Part shown: one piece after another, positions 1-6,524 of the stretch
How positions within the stretch are numbered: position 1 is the first letter of the stretch
Layout of the letters: the number at the start of each line of letters is the position of its first letter
Source of the DNA: an uncultured Eubacteriales bacterium
Lineage (GTDB): Bacteria > Bacillota > Clostridia > Oscillospirales > CAG-382
Assembly (NCBI GenBank): GCA_900546385.1
Contig: URCT01000046.1
Span: forward strand, 1-17,793
Direction of reading: 5' to 3'
DNA length: 17,793 bases
Made by a program: the position numbers and the translations under genes
Notes under the pieces: model-generated
Seen by the model: the letters and a program-made list of their open reading frames with translations, nothing else
Told to the model about the DNA's origin: nothing
Databases searched by the model: none

Positions 1-220
1 GGCTGATATGTACCAGACCGTCCCGGTGTACGCCAATGTCCACAAATGCGCCGAAATCCGCGCCGGCATCAAATTCCACAAGCATGATCATGGCGAAATA
101 TTCGCCGACCACCGATTGGGAAATATCGATAATGTTTGCTTCGTATTCGCTGACCTTGGCACTGACCTTGGCGATAATGCCCTTGGCGTCCTTGGCGGTT
201 ACCGTGATAACTGCTTTCAT
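1..220 (-). CDS. ACT-domain protein running into a Tex-like S1 sequence (partial, 3' end outside window)
   Basis: The gene starts at ATG 220-218, after a GGAAAGGAA ribosome binding site, and reads off the left window edge (73 codons visible). Residues 1 to about 50 (start MKAVITVTAKDAKGIIA, then ANIIDISQSVV and FAMIMLVEF) match the small ACT_6/UPF0237 regulatory proteins, which are normally about 90 residues and end soon after a conserved HEDIF motif. Here, from about residue 53, the reading frame continues instead as DFGAFVDIGVHRDGLVHIS, which is the typical S1 RNA-binding motif of the transcription accessory protein Tex. The first half is secure as an ACT domain; the second half is secure as S1-like. 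Whether one real protein joins them, or the contig is mis-joined here, cannot be decided from this sequence. A promoter lies 65 bases upstream. Confidence 0.75.
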   Translation of the reverse strand, partial: MKAVITVTAKDAKGIIAKVSAKVSEYEANIIDISQSVVGEYFAMIMLVEFDAGADFGAFVDIGVHRDGLVHIS

Positions 221-291
221 GATACGTTCCTTTCCGAAAGGCGGTCTACCGGCGGAAATTTGCCGCTTGGTGCCGCATTGTTTGATTGTTT

Positions 292-320
292 ATTATACAC
301 CCAATCGGGGATTTTTTCAA
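292..320 (-). promoter_or_regulatory. Sigma-A promoter of the ACT-domain gene
   Basis: On the minus strand TTGAAA (320-315) is followed by a 17-base spacer and a consensus TATAAT (297-292). This leaves about 65 bases of leader before the ATG at 220. I see no convincing terminator for the amidohydrolase gene between 321 and 361. Confidence 0.8.
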
Positions 321-361
321 GAGTAAATCTGAAAATTCGGGAAAATGCCGTCCGAAACCGC

Positions 362-1162
362 TTATCGGTCAAGCAAACTTAGTGCATTGCCCGAAAGAAT
401 GCGTCGGGTGTCGGCTTCGGAAAAGCCGAGCTCCTTCACGCCGCGCACCGATTCGGCCGGATCCTCCCATGGCGAATCGCTGCCCAAAAGCAGATGAGAA
501 ACGCTCATTTTTGCGGCAAGCTTCCGCAGCGTGCCGATGTCCGCTTTAGCGGCCGTGCGCGTCATGGAGGTGTCGAGATACAGATTTTCGTGGAATTCCA
601 ACTTTTCCGCCGTTTCCTCCCACAAGTCGTAGCCACCGAAATGCGCGGCAATAAAAATGGTCTGCGGAAACAGCGTGCAGACGCGGTTGATGCGGTCGGG
701 GCCGGTGTGGATGGGTGTGGTAAAGGCGGCATCGTGTCCCGAATGGAACGAAATGAGAAGCCCGAGTTTGCCGCATTTTTCGTAGACCTTGAAGGCTTCG
801 TCACAGTCCAAATCGAAATTCTGATATTCCGGGTGCAGCTTGATGCCGCGAATGCCGTTTTCGGCCAAATAGTCGAGTGTTTGCTCCCATGTGTCCGAGC
901 CGGGAAACACCGAACCGAACGGAATCAGCCGCTCATTTTCCAAAAGGCTGACGGCAAAGCGGTTGACCGACAGCTCTTGGTGCGCGTTGGTGGCAATGTT
1001 CAGTACGACCGAGCGGTCGATGCCGCTTTTGTCCATACGGGCGATTAGCCCTGCGGCTGTGCCGTCGTGATAGGGAGTTAAGCCCGAATTTTCGGCAAGC
1101 GTGGGAATGGCGAGCGGCGCAAGAAAATCGGGAAACGCGTGGGTATGAAAATCGATGATCAT
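362..1162 (-). CDS. Amidohydrolase-2 family metal-dependent hydrolase (TIM barrel)
   Basis: This 266-residue protein starts at ATG 1162-1160 (MIIDFHTHAF) with AGGA eight bases upstream; the longer open frame to 1294 has no ribosome binding site, and its extra N-terminus passes through the promoter. It carries the metal-ligand pattern of amidohydrolase superfamily TIM barrels (PF04909-like): HxH at 6 and 8, lysine in GIKLHPEYQ near 108, histidines near 140 (SFHSGHD) and 174 (AAHFGG), and the late aspartate in LLGSDSPW near 229. The C-terminal SGNALSLL helix is also typical of the family. Known members hydrolyse or decarboxylate diverse small molecules, and the substrate cannot be read from sequence. 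There is no signal peptide, so it is cytoplasmic. It appears monocistronic, with its own promoter directly upstream. Confidence 0.88.
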   Translation of the reverse strand: MIIDFHTHAFPDFLAPLAIPTLAENSGLTPYHDGTAAGLIARMDKSGIDRSVVLNIATNAHQELSVNRFAVSLLENERLIPFGSVFPGSDTWEQTLDYLAENGIRGIKLHPEYQNFDLDCDEAFKVYEKCGKLGLLISFHSGHDAAFTTPIHTGPDRINRVCTLFPQTIFIAAHFGGYDLWEETAEKLEFHENLYLDTSMTRTAAKADIGTLRKLAAKMSVSHLLLGSDSPWEDPAESVRGVKELGFSEADTRRILSGNALSLLDR

Positions 1163-1204
1163 GAAGTATTCCTGCCTTTTTCCGGCATAAAACCGATACA
1201 ATTT

Positions 1205-1233
1205 ATTATGGCACAGAAAGTGGTATCTGTCAA
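1205..1233 (-). promoter_or_regulatory. Consensus promoter of the amidohydrolase gene
   Basis: On the minus strand TTGACA (1233-1228), 17 bases, CATAAT (1210-1205), with TGTGC directly before the -10 (a TRTGn extended -10). It lies just beyond the terminator of the preceding PHP gene, so the amidohydrolase is an independent transcription unit. Confidence 0.88.
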
Positions 1234-1245
1234 GGTTTTTTGCAT

Positions 1246-1281
1246 AAAAAAACGCACGCCGAAAGCTCGGAATGCGTTTTT
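1246..1281 (-). terminator. Intrinsic terminator of the PHP gene
   Basis: On the minus strand AACGCA and TGCGTT arms enclose an inner CCGA/TCGG stem, and the structure ends in a run of seven T (1252-1246). It sits 20 to 55 bases after the PHP stop codon. The stem has a small internal mismatch, so it is a moderate rather than perfect terminator. Confidence 0.75.
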
Positions 1282-1301
1282 CATCAAAAAGCAATCTTTT
1301 T

Positions 1302-2108
1302 TTAACCGAACGGCTTGAATTTTTGTTCTTCCTTCAAATCGAGGAAATCCACGCGGCGTTCAAAGTCGGTTTTGGCTTTTTCCAACTCTCCATTGTGATG
1401 CGCGTCGGTCGCCATATAGAATTTGCAGCCGCATTCCTTGGCGATGAGATATGGCCGTTTGACGCGTGCGATATCGTCGCCGGAATAGGCGCTCGGCTCG
1501 AAGTTGATCTCCACGCCCATGCCGCATTTGGCGGTACGCGTGAACAGCTCACGGAAGGTTTTGTCATCCACCATATCGAGAACGGTCAAATGGTTTTGGA
1601 AATCGCCCGGCGCCATGAGCGTGCAGGTGATGTGCGCAAGGCCGACCTTATGGAACGGCAGATCAGCGTCAAGAAGTTTTTCGAAGCGTTTGACAAACTG
1701 CTCGGCACGGTGTTCGAGGGAGGTGTCTTTTTCGTCGATGGTGAAGCCGACAAAATGCAGATGGGTGGTCGGAACGACGATGAAATCAAGTTTTTCTAAC
1801 ATTTTATCGCCGATGCCGATGGTGTAATTTTTGTCCATATCCACCTCAGCGCCGAAATGATATTCCACTTCATCGTCCTGCGGAAGCGGCAGTGCTTTTT
1901 CGATGTGCGCGGTGTTCTGCACGTCGTAAAACTCGACCGAACCGGCTTTGGGCACGGATTCGTCCCAATAGTGGTCGGTAAGGCAGATCTTTTTGAAGCC
2001 GTTTGCTTTGGAAAAATCCAAAATTGCTTTCGGCGTTTGCTTGGGGTCATCCGAGCAGAGTGAAAGGCCGGAATGAATGTGATAGTCGTGGTCGCAGATA
2101 AAACGCAT
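1302..2108 (-). CDS. PHP-domain metal-dependent phosphoesterase
   Basis: The 268-residue protein is best started at ATG 2108-2106 (MRFICDHDYHIHSG), which has AGAGG eight bases upstream; the earlier in-frame ATG at 2156 overlaps the upstream stop codon and has no such site. The order of metal ligands fits a PHP domain: HIH at 10-12, DH at 45-46, glutamate in FGAEVDM near 88, HLH at 116-118, H159 in VGLAHIT, and the closing TDAHH near 235. PHP enzymes of this size include histidinol-phosphate phosphatase-like and other small-molecule phosphoesterases; no substrate is evident. It lies 47 bases downstream of the small membrane-protein gene and may be read through from that promoter; a CATAAT at 2148-2143 lacks a good -35. 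A terminator follows it. Confidence 0.85.
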   Translation of the reverse strand: MRFICDHDYHIHSGLSLCSDDPKQTPKAILDFSKANGFKKICLTDHYWDESVPKAGSVEFYDVQNTAHIEKALPLPQDDEVEYHFGAEVDMDKNYTIGIGDKMLEKLDFIVVPTTHLHFVGFTIDEKDTSLEHRAEQFVKRFEKLLDADLPFHKVGLAHITCTLMAPGDFQNHLTVLDMVDDKTFRELFTRTAKCGMGVEINFEPSAYSGDDIARVKRPYLIAKECGCKFYMATDAHHNGELEKAKTDFERRVDFLDLKEEQKFKPFG

Positions 2109-2155
2109 AGAAATAACCTCTTTTCCCGTCCGTTGAGGGCGTATTATGATCGGCA

Positions 2156-2683
2156 TCAGGCCGTGAACAGACTTCCTTTGAAATATTTTAAGCAGGCACG
2201 TGTTTTATCGGGTGCGCAGATCATCAAAATGTGTTTTTCCGCACCGTCCGTATAGAGAAGGCCGAGCGCGTGTGCGTCGGTTTTTTTGCAGGTCCATAAG
2301 ACGCTCGAAGCGCTTTTGGCGGTTTGTTCCAAGCTTGTGACAGGGAACAGCTTTTCGATATCGCTTATTTTGAATTCACGGACTTTTTTGCGTGTTCGGG
2401 CACCGTAAATTTTGTCAAGCTCAAAGCTGCCGGCAGCGATTGTATATTCATATTCGATTTTGGTGAACTGCCACACGAACCATGCGCAGAACACGAGAAT
2501 GACGGATAGCATAAAGCTGACAGCCGGAATGGTTTTGAGCGTAACGGCAAGCATGGCGGCAAGGAGAGCGGCAGTAAATGCGACAACGCCGATACGGGCT
2601 GCAAGCACCTTTCCGGTCGGTTTGACGGGGGAGAGGCATTCGCAATAGTTGGCGAAGGAGCCGCCGAGCGGCGAATCGGGCAT
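2156..2683 (-). CDS. Small two-TM membrane protein, DUF6106-like
   Basis: This 175-residue protein starts at ATG 2683-2681 after an ideal AAGGAGGT site seven bases away; the longer open frame to 2890 crosses the promoter and the hairpin repeats and is not real. It has two hydrophobic helices at about 29-49 and 53-73, then a soluble C-terminal domain beginning IEYEYTIAAGSFELDKIYGARTRKK. That 'YEY...G...DKI..(R)+K' pattern resembles the DUF6106 family of Firmicutes, whose function is unknown; I place it there from memory of the pattern, not a search. The C-terminal part (about 80-175) looks like a membrane-anchored cytoplasmic domain. It is preceded by its own promoter and followed 47 bases later by the PHP gene. 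Confidence 0.7.
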   Translation of the reverse strand: MPDSPLGGSFANYCECLSPVKPTGKVLAARIGVVAFTAALLAAMLAVTLKTIPAVSFMLSVILVFCAWFVWQFTKIEYEYTIAAGSFELDKIYGARTRKKVREFKISDIEKLFPVTSLEQTAKSASSVLWTCKKTDAHALGLLYTDGAEKHILMICAPDKTRACLKYFKGSLFTA

Positions 2684-2720
2684 GGGAAGAACCTCCTTGA
2701 AGGTGAGATGTATATTCCTT

Positions 2721-2749
2721 ATTATGGCACACAATCGGGATTCTGTCAA
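2721..2749 (-). promoter_or_regulatory. Consensus promoter of the small membrane-protein gene
   Basis: On the minus strand TTGACA (2749-2744), 17 bases, CATAAT (2726-2721), with TGTGC directly before the -10. It closely resembles the amidohydrolase promoter, including the AA after the -10. It sits immediately beside the hairpin chain that begins at 2760. Confidence 0.88.
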
Positions 2750-2759
2750 GCGTTTTTTG

Positions 2760-2888
2760 CCTGCTTTTTGTGCCTTACAAAAAGTAGGCAAACGTTCCCG
2801 GCAGGGAACCTTGCCCCGATAGGGGCAAAAATGTTGCGGCAGCAACAGAAAAAGGCGGCATGGCCGCCGAAAGAAGCCGCGAAGCGGC
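2760..2888 (+). repeat. Hairpin chain, copy 1 (six consecutive short stem-loops)
   Basis: Six stem-loops follow one another with few bases between. The stems are 2760-2771 with 2777-2788 (CTTTTTGT/ACAAAAAG core, one G.T pair); GTTCCC at 2794-2799 with 2804-2809; TTGCCCC at 2811-2817 with 2822-2828; TGTTGC at 2832-2837 with 2842-2847; GGCGGC at 2854-2859 with 2863-2868; GCCGC at 2876-2880 with 2884-2888. Loops are GGCA, GATA, GGCA, ATG and GAA after the first. The same series in the same order recurs at 16925-17070. No protein is encoded; open frames across it are by-products of the repeats. Confidence 0.85.
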
Positions 2889-3099
2889 AAAAGGATTTAG
2901 TTTTGTTCGTGTAGATTTGTAGTTTTGTGGGCTGATTCGAGGTTTTGCAAACCTCGATTCAGCTCGCCGCAATGGCGGCTTCGCACGAACAAAATTAAAT
3001 CCTTTTAAGGAGAGAATCGAGGTTTTGCAAACCTCGATTCAGCGCACCAAAACTACAACTTCGCACAAACCCAATTAAATCCTTTTGCCGCTCCGCGGC
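2876..3099. repeat. 224-bp palindromic element with ~24-bp terminal inverted repeats
   Basis: The left end (2876-2899) and right end (3076-3099) are inverted copies of about 24 bp with one mismatch; each end starts as a GCCGC/GCGGC hairpin followed by AAAAGGATTTA. Inside, 2889-2911 also pairs with 2984-3006 as a 23-bp stem with one G.T pair, and TTGTAGTTTTG at 2917-2927 pairs with 3048-3058. Two hairpins of the GAGGTTT/AAACCTC type lie within it (2937-2957 and 3014-3040). The internal segments 2980-3000 and 3032-3091 are inverted copies of the repeat units at 17066-17320. It has the layout of a MITE-like or palindromic unit element but I see no clear target-site duplication. Confidence 0.75.
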
Positions 3100-3107
3100 T
3101 TTCTCAT

Positions 3108-3139
3108 AAAATAGGCTCGCCACAGCCGCGGCGAGCCTA
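3108..3139 (-). terminator. Intrinsic terminator of the cardiolipin synthase gene
   Basis: A perfect 10-bp stem (3130-3139 with 3112-3121 on the minus strand), loop of 8, is followed by TTTTAT. The TAG stop codon of the gene is the first three bases of the stem, so termination begins directly at the end of the coding sequence. Confidence 0.85.
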
Positions 3140-4744
3140 CATTAACGGCGCAATCAACTTTAACAGACCGCCGTACAGCCGCCTTAAGAACGTGTTCTTC
3201 TTCAGATCGGCTGCATGAATTTCCCGACAGACCGCAAACGTCTCATCAAAATCCGCGCGAATCTCCTCAATGACCGGCAAATCGGCAAAATAGGCTGCAC
3301 ATTCGAAATGCAGATACAAACTGCGGTAATCTAAATTGACCGTGCCGACGGCCGCCCGTCTGCCGTCGCTCTCAAATACCTTGGAGTGCACAAAGCCGGG
3401 CGTGTATGTGTAGATCCGCACGCCGCTCGGGATGAGCTCGGAAGCGTGAATTTTGGCAAGCGCAAACGCAATTTTATGATCCGGCACGCTGGGTAAAACC
3501 AGGCGCACATCCACGCCGCGCTTGGCCGCATTTTGCAGAGCCGTGGTCATTTCGTTGTCCAAAATGAGATACGGCGTGAAAATGTATATATGGCCGCATG
3601 CGGTGTTTATCATGTCCATGTAAACCGTTTCGCCGACCTTTTCGCCGTCAAGCGGACTGTCGGCATACGGAATTACATAGCCTTGCGTTTTTTGCACGTC
3701 CGAAACCGATGCAGACAGGTATTTTTCATAGTTTTCCGCATCCGTTTTCCGCGGAATGTTCCACATTTGCAAAAACATGAGCGTGAAGCTGCGCACGGCA
3801 CATCCGTCGATCCGCACGGCAGCATCCTTCCAATGTCCGAACCGGTTCTTGCGGTTGATGTATTCATCGGCAAGATTGGCGCCGCCCGTGTAGGCGATTT
3901 TTCCGTCAATGACGGCAATTTTGCGGTGATCGCGGTTGTTGTAGTGGGTGGATACGAACGGACGAAGCGGCGCAAACATCCGGCATTTGATGCCGCATTT
4001 CGCAAGCGTTTTCGGATAATCATACGGCAAAAGCGTGATGGCACACGTGCCGTCATACAACACGCGAACCTCGACACCTTGCGCGGCCTTGCGTTTCAGA
4101 ATATCCAAAATCCGTCCCCACATTTCGCCTTCTTCGAGGATAAAATACTCCAAAAAGATGAAATGCTCCGCTTTTTCCAGCGTGTCCAACAGATCCAGCC
4201 AAAATGCTTCGCCCTCCGGAAAATAGTGCGCATATTCGGCACGGTAGATCGGATATCCGGCCTTTTCGCCGGCATAGCGTGCCATGTTGGCGAGCGCTTT
4301 GTCGCTTGCTTCAAGCTCTGCAACCAAGTTCGGGTCGGAAGCGGTGAACCGGCGCGTGCTGTCCAAAACCCGCTGTAAGCGGCGGTGCATAAAATGATGA
4401 CCGAATTCCTTATCGACAAATAGGTATAACAGTGTTCCGAATACCGGAAATGTCATGATAAGCACGATCCACGACAGCTTGACGGCAGGATTGGCGCGTG
4501 AGCTTGTCACATAAATCGCCATGATAAGCGCAATGACCGCAAAGCCGCCGTAAGCCAACGACACATACCGCTCGAAATAGGCAAAAATGCCGAAAAGCCC
4601 GGCAAATTGCAGCACGAGCAGCAGAATAATGACCGTCGTTCGTCCGAACAGCACATGAAAAAAGCCGCGTTTGCTCTTTTTCCACAACTCGCTGTCGGCA
4701 AGCTTTTCGGTTTTTCCGTCTTTGATTTTTTCGTTTGTTTCCAT
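3137..4744 (-). CDS. cls: Cardiolipin synthase (phospholipase D family)
   Basis: This 535-residue protein joins two phosphatidylglycerol molecules into cardiolipin and glycerol at the membrane. Two N-terminal helices at about 35-56 and 63-80, plus a third hydrophobic segment near 91-110, form the PLDc_N-type anchor. Two HKD catalytic motifs follow: HRK...D at 273-280 in NNRDHRKIAVIDGKIAYTGG, and HSK...D at 453-460 in FVHSKVFESDG, each followed by the GG.N or GT.N signature. Length and layout are typical of bacterial Cls. The start ATG (4744-4742) overlaps the stop of the upstream HdeD-like gene as TAATG and has no convincing ribosome binding site, so translation is probably coupled. The two genes form an operon from the promoter at 5424-5396. 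Its stop codon lies inside its terminator stem. Confidence 0.95.
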   Translation of the reverse strand: METNEKIKDGKTEKLADSELWKKSKRGFFHVLFGRTTVIILLLVLQFAGLFGIFAYFERYVSLAYGGFAVIALIMAIYVTSSRANPAVKLSWIVLIMTFPVFGTLLYLFVDKEFGHHFMHRRLQRVLDSTRRFTASDPNLVAELEASDKALANMARYAGEKAGYPIYRAEYAHYFPEGEAFWLDLLDTLEKAEHFIFLEYFILEEGEMWGRILDILKRKAAQGVEVRVLYDGTCAITLLPYDYPKTLAKCGIKCRMFAPLRPFVSTHYNNRDHRKIAVIDGKIAYTGGANLADEYINRKNRFGHWKDAAVRIDGCAVRSFTLMFLQMWNIPRKTDAENYEKYLSASVSDVQKTQGYVIPYADSPLDGEKVGETVYMDMINTACGHIYIFTPYLILDNEMTTALQNAAKRGVDVRLVLPSVPDHKIAFALAKIHASELIPSGVRIYTYTPGFVHSKVFESDGRRAAVGTVNLDYRSLYLHFECAAYFADLPVIEEIRADFDETFAVCREIHAADLKKNTFLRRLYGGLLKLIAPLM

Positions 4745-5337
4745 TAACTCAAAAAATTGTTGTTATCGTTGTCGATAAACCAGCTCTCAATGGGATAGCT
4801 TTCTTTGATATGCTTTTTAACGCAGGCGTAGGCGATAAAGTTTTCAATACCGTCCACCATGAGGGCGATGCCGTAGAAAATCATGAGAAAGGCAGCACCT
4901 TCAAACGGATCGATGACAAGCAAAACGCCGAAAACAACGCCGATAACCGCCGTTAAAAGCACGATCCACCACGAAGAAAGCCCGGAACGCTTGATATCAA
5001 AGGCTAACTGCAATTTGACAAGGCTGTCCGCCACCAATAAAAAGCCCATGATAAACGGCAAAATCGATGCGGCGACATCCGGACGGGCCAGCAAAATACC
5101 GCCCAAAACCACGTCAAGCACGCCAAAGGCAAGCTCTCCCGGCAGCGGAAAGCCGAAATATTCGCCGCGGAAATAGAACACAATCTTCAAAAGTCCCCAT
5201 ACGACCATCAGTGCGCCGAACAGCATACCGAACAGCTTTGCGGAGGTTTCCGGAAACAGCACAAAGCAAAGACCGAGAAGAATGCACGCCGCCGAAAGAA
5301 TAAAAAAGCTCCATTTTGCCTGTTTTGACAGTTTCAT
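4744..5337 (-). CDS. HdeD/DUF308 family six-TM membrane protein
   Basis: The 197-residue protein starts at ATG 5337-5335 (MKLSKQAKWSFF) with AAGGAAA six bases upstream; the longer frame to 5424 runs through the promoter and is rejected. Six hydrophobic helices are visible at about 10-29, 33-55, 66-84, 87-110, 122-142 and 147-170, arranged as three repeats of the DUF308 pair (G.L..G and P..A motifs between helices). A short charged tail ends in a run of Asn and Asp. HdeD-type proteins are linked to acid stress in enterobacteria, but in Firmicutes the role is not known. Its stop codon shares one base with the cls start (TAATG), which suggests a functional link to membrane lipid or envelope stress; that link is inference. 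Confidence 0.88.
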   Translation of the reverse strand: MKLSKQAKWSFFILSAACILLGLCFVLFPETSAKLFGMLFGALMVVWGLLKIVFYFRGEYFGFPLPGELAFGVLDVVLGGILLARPDVAASILPFIMGFLLVADSLVKLQLAFDIKRSGLSSWWIVLLTAVIGVVFGVLLVIDPFEGAAFLMIFYGIALMVDGIENFIAYACVKKHIKESYPIESWFIDNDNNNFLS

Positions 5338-5395
5338 AAGAATTTTCCTTTCCTTATATAAATCCGAAAGCGAAACAGACCGCTTCCCTACGCCC

Positions 5396-5424
5396 AGTAT
5401 AGCACATTTTCCCGCCCTTGTCAA
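5396..5424 (-). promoter_or_regulatory. Promoter of the HdeD-like/cls operon
   Basis: On the minus strand TTGACA (5424-5419), 17 bases, TATACT (5401-5396), again with TGTGC immediately before the -10. The expected start is about 50 bases upstream of the ATG. It diverges from the rraA-like promoter on the plus strand about 100 bases away. Confidence 0.88.
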
Positions 5425-5461
5425 TCGAGAAAACCGTCAAACCTTACAAACCGGGAAAATT

Positions 5462-5516
5462 GATGAACAAAAATGCCATTCGGGTGAAAAAGTTGAATTT
5501 TCGGATGAAAAAGTTG
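5462..5516 (+). promoter_or_regulatory. Three direct repeats with a 21-bp period (operator candidate)
   Basis: GATGAACAAAAAT at 5462, GGTGAAAAAGTTG at 5483 and GATGAAAAAGTTG at 5504 lie exactly 21 bases apart, two turns of the helix, on the same face. The second and third copies agree over 15 of 16 bases (5480-5495 and 5501-5516). The last copy abuts the -35 region of the promoter for the sugar operon, as expected for an activator that recognises direct repeats. No regulator gene is in the window. Confidence 0.65.
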
Positions 5517-5545
5517 TAGAAATAAACGGATTTCTGTTTTATAAT
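5517..5545 (+). promoter_or_regulatory. Probable promoter of the rraA-like/GH13/GH10/SDR operon
   Basis: TATAAT at 5540-5545 is a perfect -10. The best -35 with a 17-base spacer is TAGAAA (5517-5522), a poor match; TTGTAG (5514-5519) would need a 20-base spacer. A weak -35 next to direct repeats fits a promoter that needs an activator. Confidence 0.65.
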
Positions 5546-5581
5546 AAACACAAAAACGGATGTTTATGCGGAGGAACTGCC

Positions 5582-6484
5582 ATGCATTTTAACGTAAAGG
5601 AAGAAATCATCGCGCTTACGCCTCAATGGAAGGGCGAACGCTTCGATGACGGCAGGCCGAGGGTTGCCGATAAGTATCTGAAGGCACTTCGAAGCCTGAC
5701 GCTTGAAGAGGTCTGGAAGCCCATCTTCGTCAAGGGCTATGAAAGCCAGTTTGAAGGACGCTTGCAAACGCTGCACGACGACGGCAGAAAGCTCATTGGC
5801 CGCGCCGTAACGGCGACCTTTGCGCCGACGCGTCCCGACCTTCATGAAACCATGTTCGCCGTCGGTATGGGGGAGGGGCGCAAGGGCAACTACAACCAAT
5901 GGGTCATCGACAGCCTTGTCGAGGGCGATGTGGTGGTTGCGGATATGTACGACAAAATCTATAAAGGCACGTTTTTGGGCGGCAACCTGACGACGGCCAT
6001 CAAGACCAAAACCAAAACGGGCGGCGGCGTCATTTGGGGCGGCGTGCGCGACGTGGAGCAGATGAAAAAGGTCGAGGGCGTACAGGTATACTATCGCGGC
6101 ATCGACCCGACGCCCATCCGCGATTTCGTTATGACCGGCTTCAACACGGCCACCCGTATCGGAAACGCCATTGTGCTGCCGGGCGATATCGTATTCGGCG
6201 CAGGCGGCGGCGTGCTGTTCATTCCGGCGCATTTGGTGGCGGAGGTGGTGGACGGCGCATCCAAAACGCAGGTCAAGGACTTGTTCGGCTTTGAGATGAT
6301 CGCCCAAAACAAATTCACCACCGCGCAGATCGACAAGAACACCTGGACAAAGGATATGCTTGATCTATTAATGGATTTCATCGAAAAGGATGAACGTGCC
6401 AAAGATTATCGCGGCTTGGATTGGTCGGTCGAATACGATCTTGCGATCCACGGCGACCCGAACGATACGCAGACGGCTCTGTAA
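5582..6484 (+). CDS. RraA-fold protein, HMG/CHA aldolase-like
   Basis: The 300-residue protein starts at ATG 5582 after GGAGG eight bases upstream; the open frame extends back to 5282 but that part lies over the divergent promoters. The core matches PF03737 (RraA, formerly 'MenG-like'): VTATFAPTRPDLH near 77-88, VVADMYDK near 118-125, GGNLTTAIKTK at 133-143 and GGGVIWGGVRDVEQM at 147-161. The RD pair at 156-157 is the substrate and metal site of 4-hydroxy-4-methyl-2-oxoglutarate/oxaloacetate aldolases of this fold. It is longer than typical RraA (about 160) or HMG aldolase (about 230) because of an extra N-terminal helix region and a roughly 60-residue tail. As the first gene of a sugar operon, an aldolase or decarboxylase role on a sugar-derived keto acid is likelier than RNase E inhibition, but this is inference. 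Confidence 0.85.
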   Translation: MHFNVKEEIIALTPQWKGERFDDGRPRVADKYLKALRSLTLEEVWKPIFVKGYESQFEGRLQTLHDDGRKLIGRAVTATFAPTRPDLHETMFAVGMGEGRKGNYNQWVIDSLVEGDVVVADMYDKIYKGTFLGGNLTTAIKTKTKTGGGVIWGGVRDVEQMKKVEGVQVYYRGIDPTPIRDFVMTGFNTATRIGNAIVLPGDIVFGAGGGVLFIPAHLVAEVVDGASKTQVKDLFGFEMIAQNKFTTAQIDKNTWTKDMLDLLMDFIEKDERAKDYRGLDWSVEYDLAIHGDPNDTQTAL

Positions 6485-6524
6485 GAGCTTTAAGGACTTT
6501 TATTTTAAGAAAGGAATTGTTTTC

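Noticed and set aside
2760..3100. CRISPR-like array
   Set aside because: Repeats are variable hairpins with no constant direct repeat and no unique spacers of equal length, and no cas genes are present.
3533..4378. 281-codon plus-strand frame opposite cls
   Set aside because: The minus strand encodes a full cardiolipin synthase with both HKD motifs here; the plus frame has no recognised domain or RBS.
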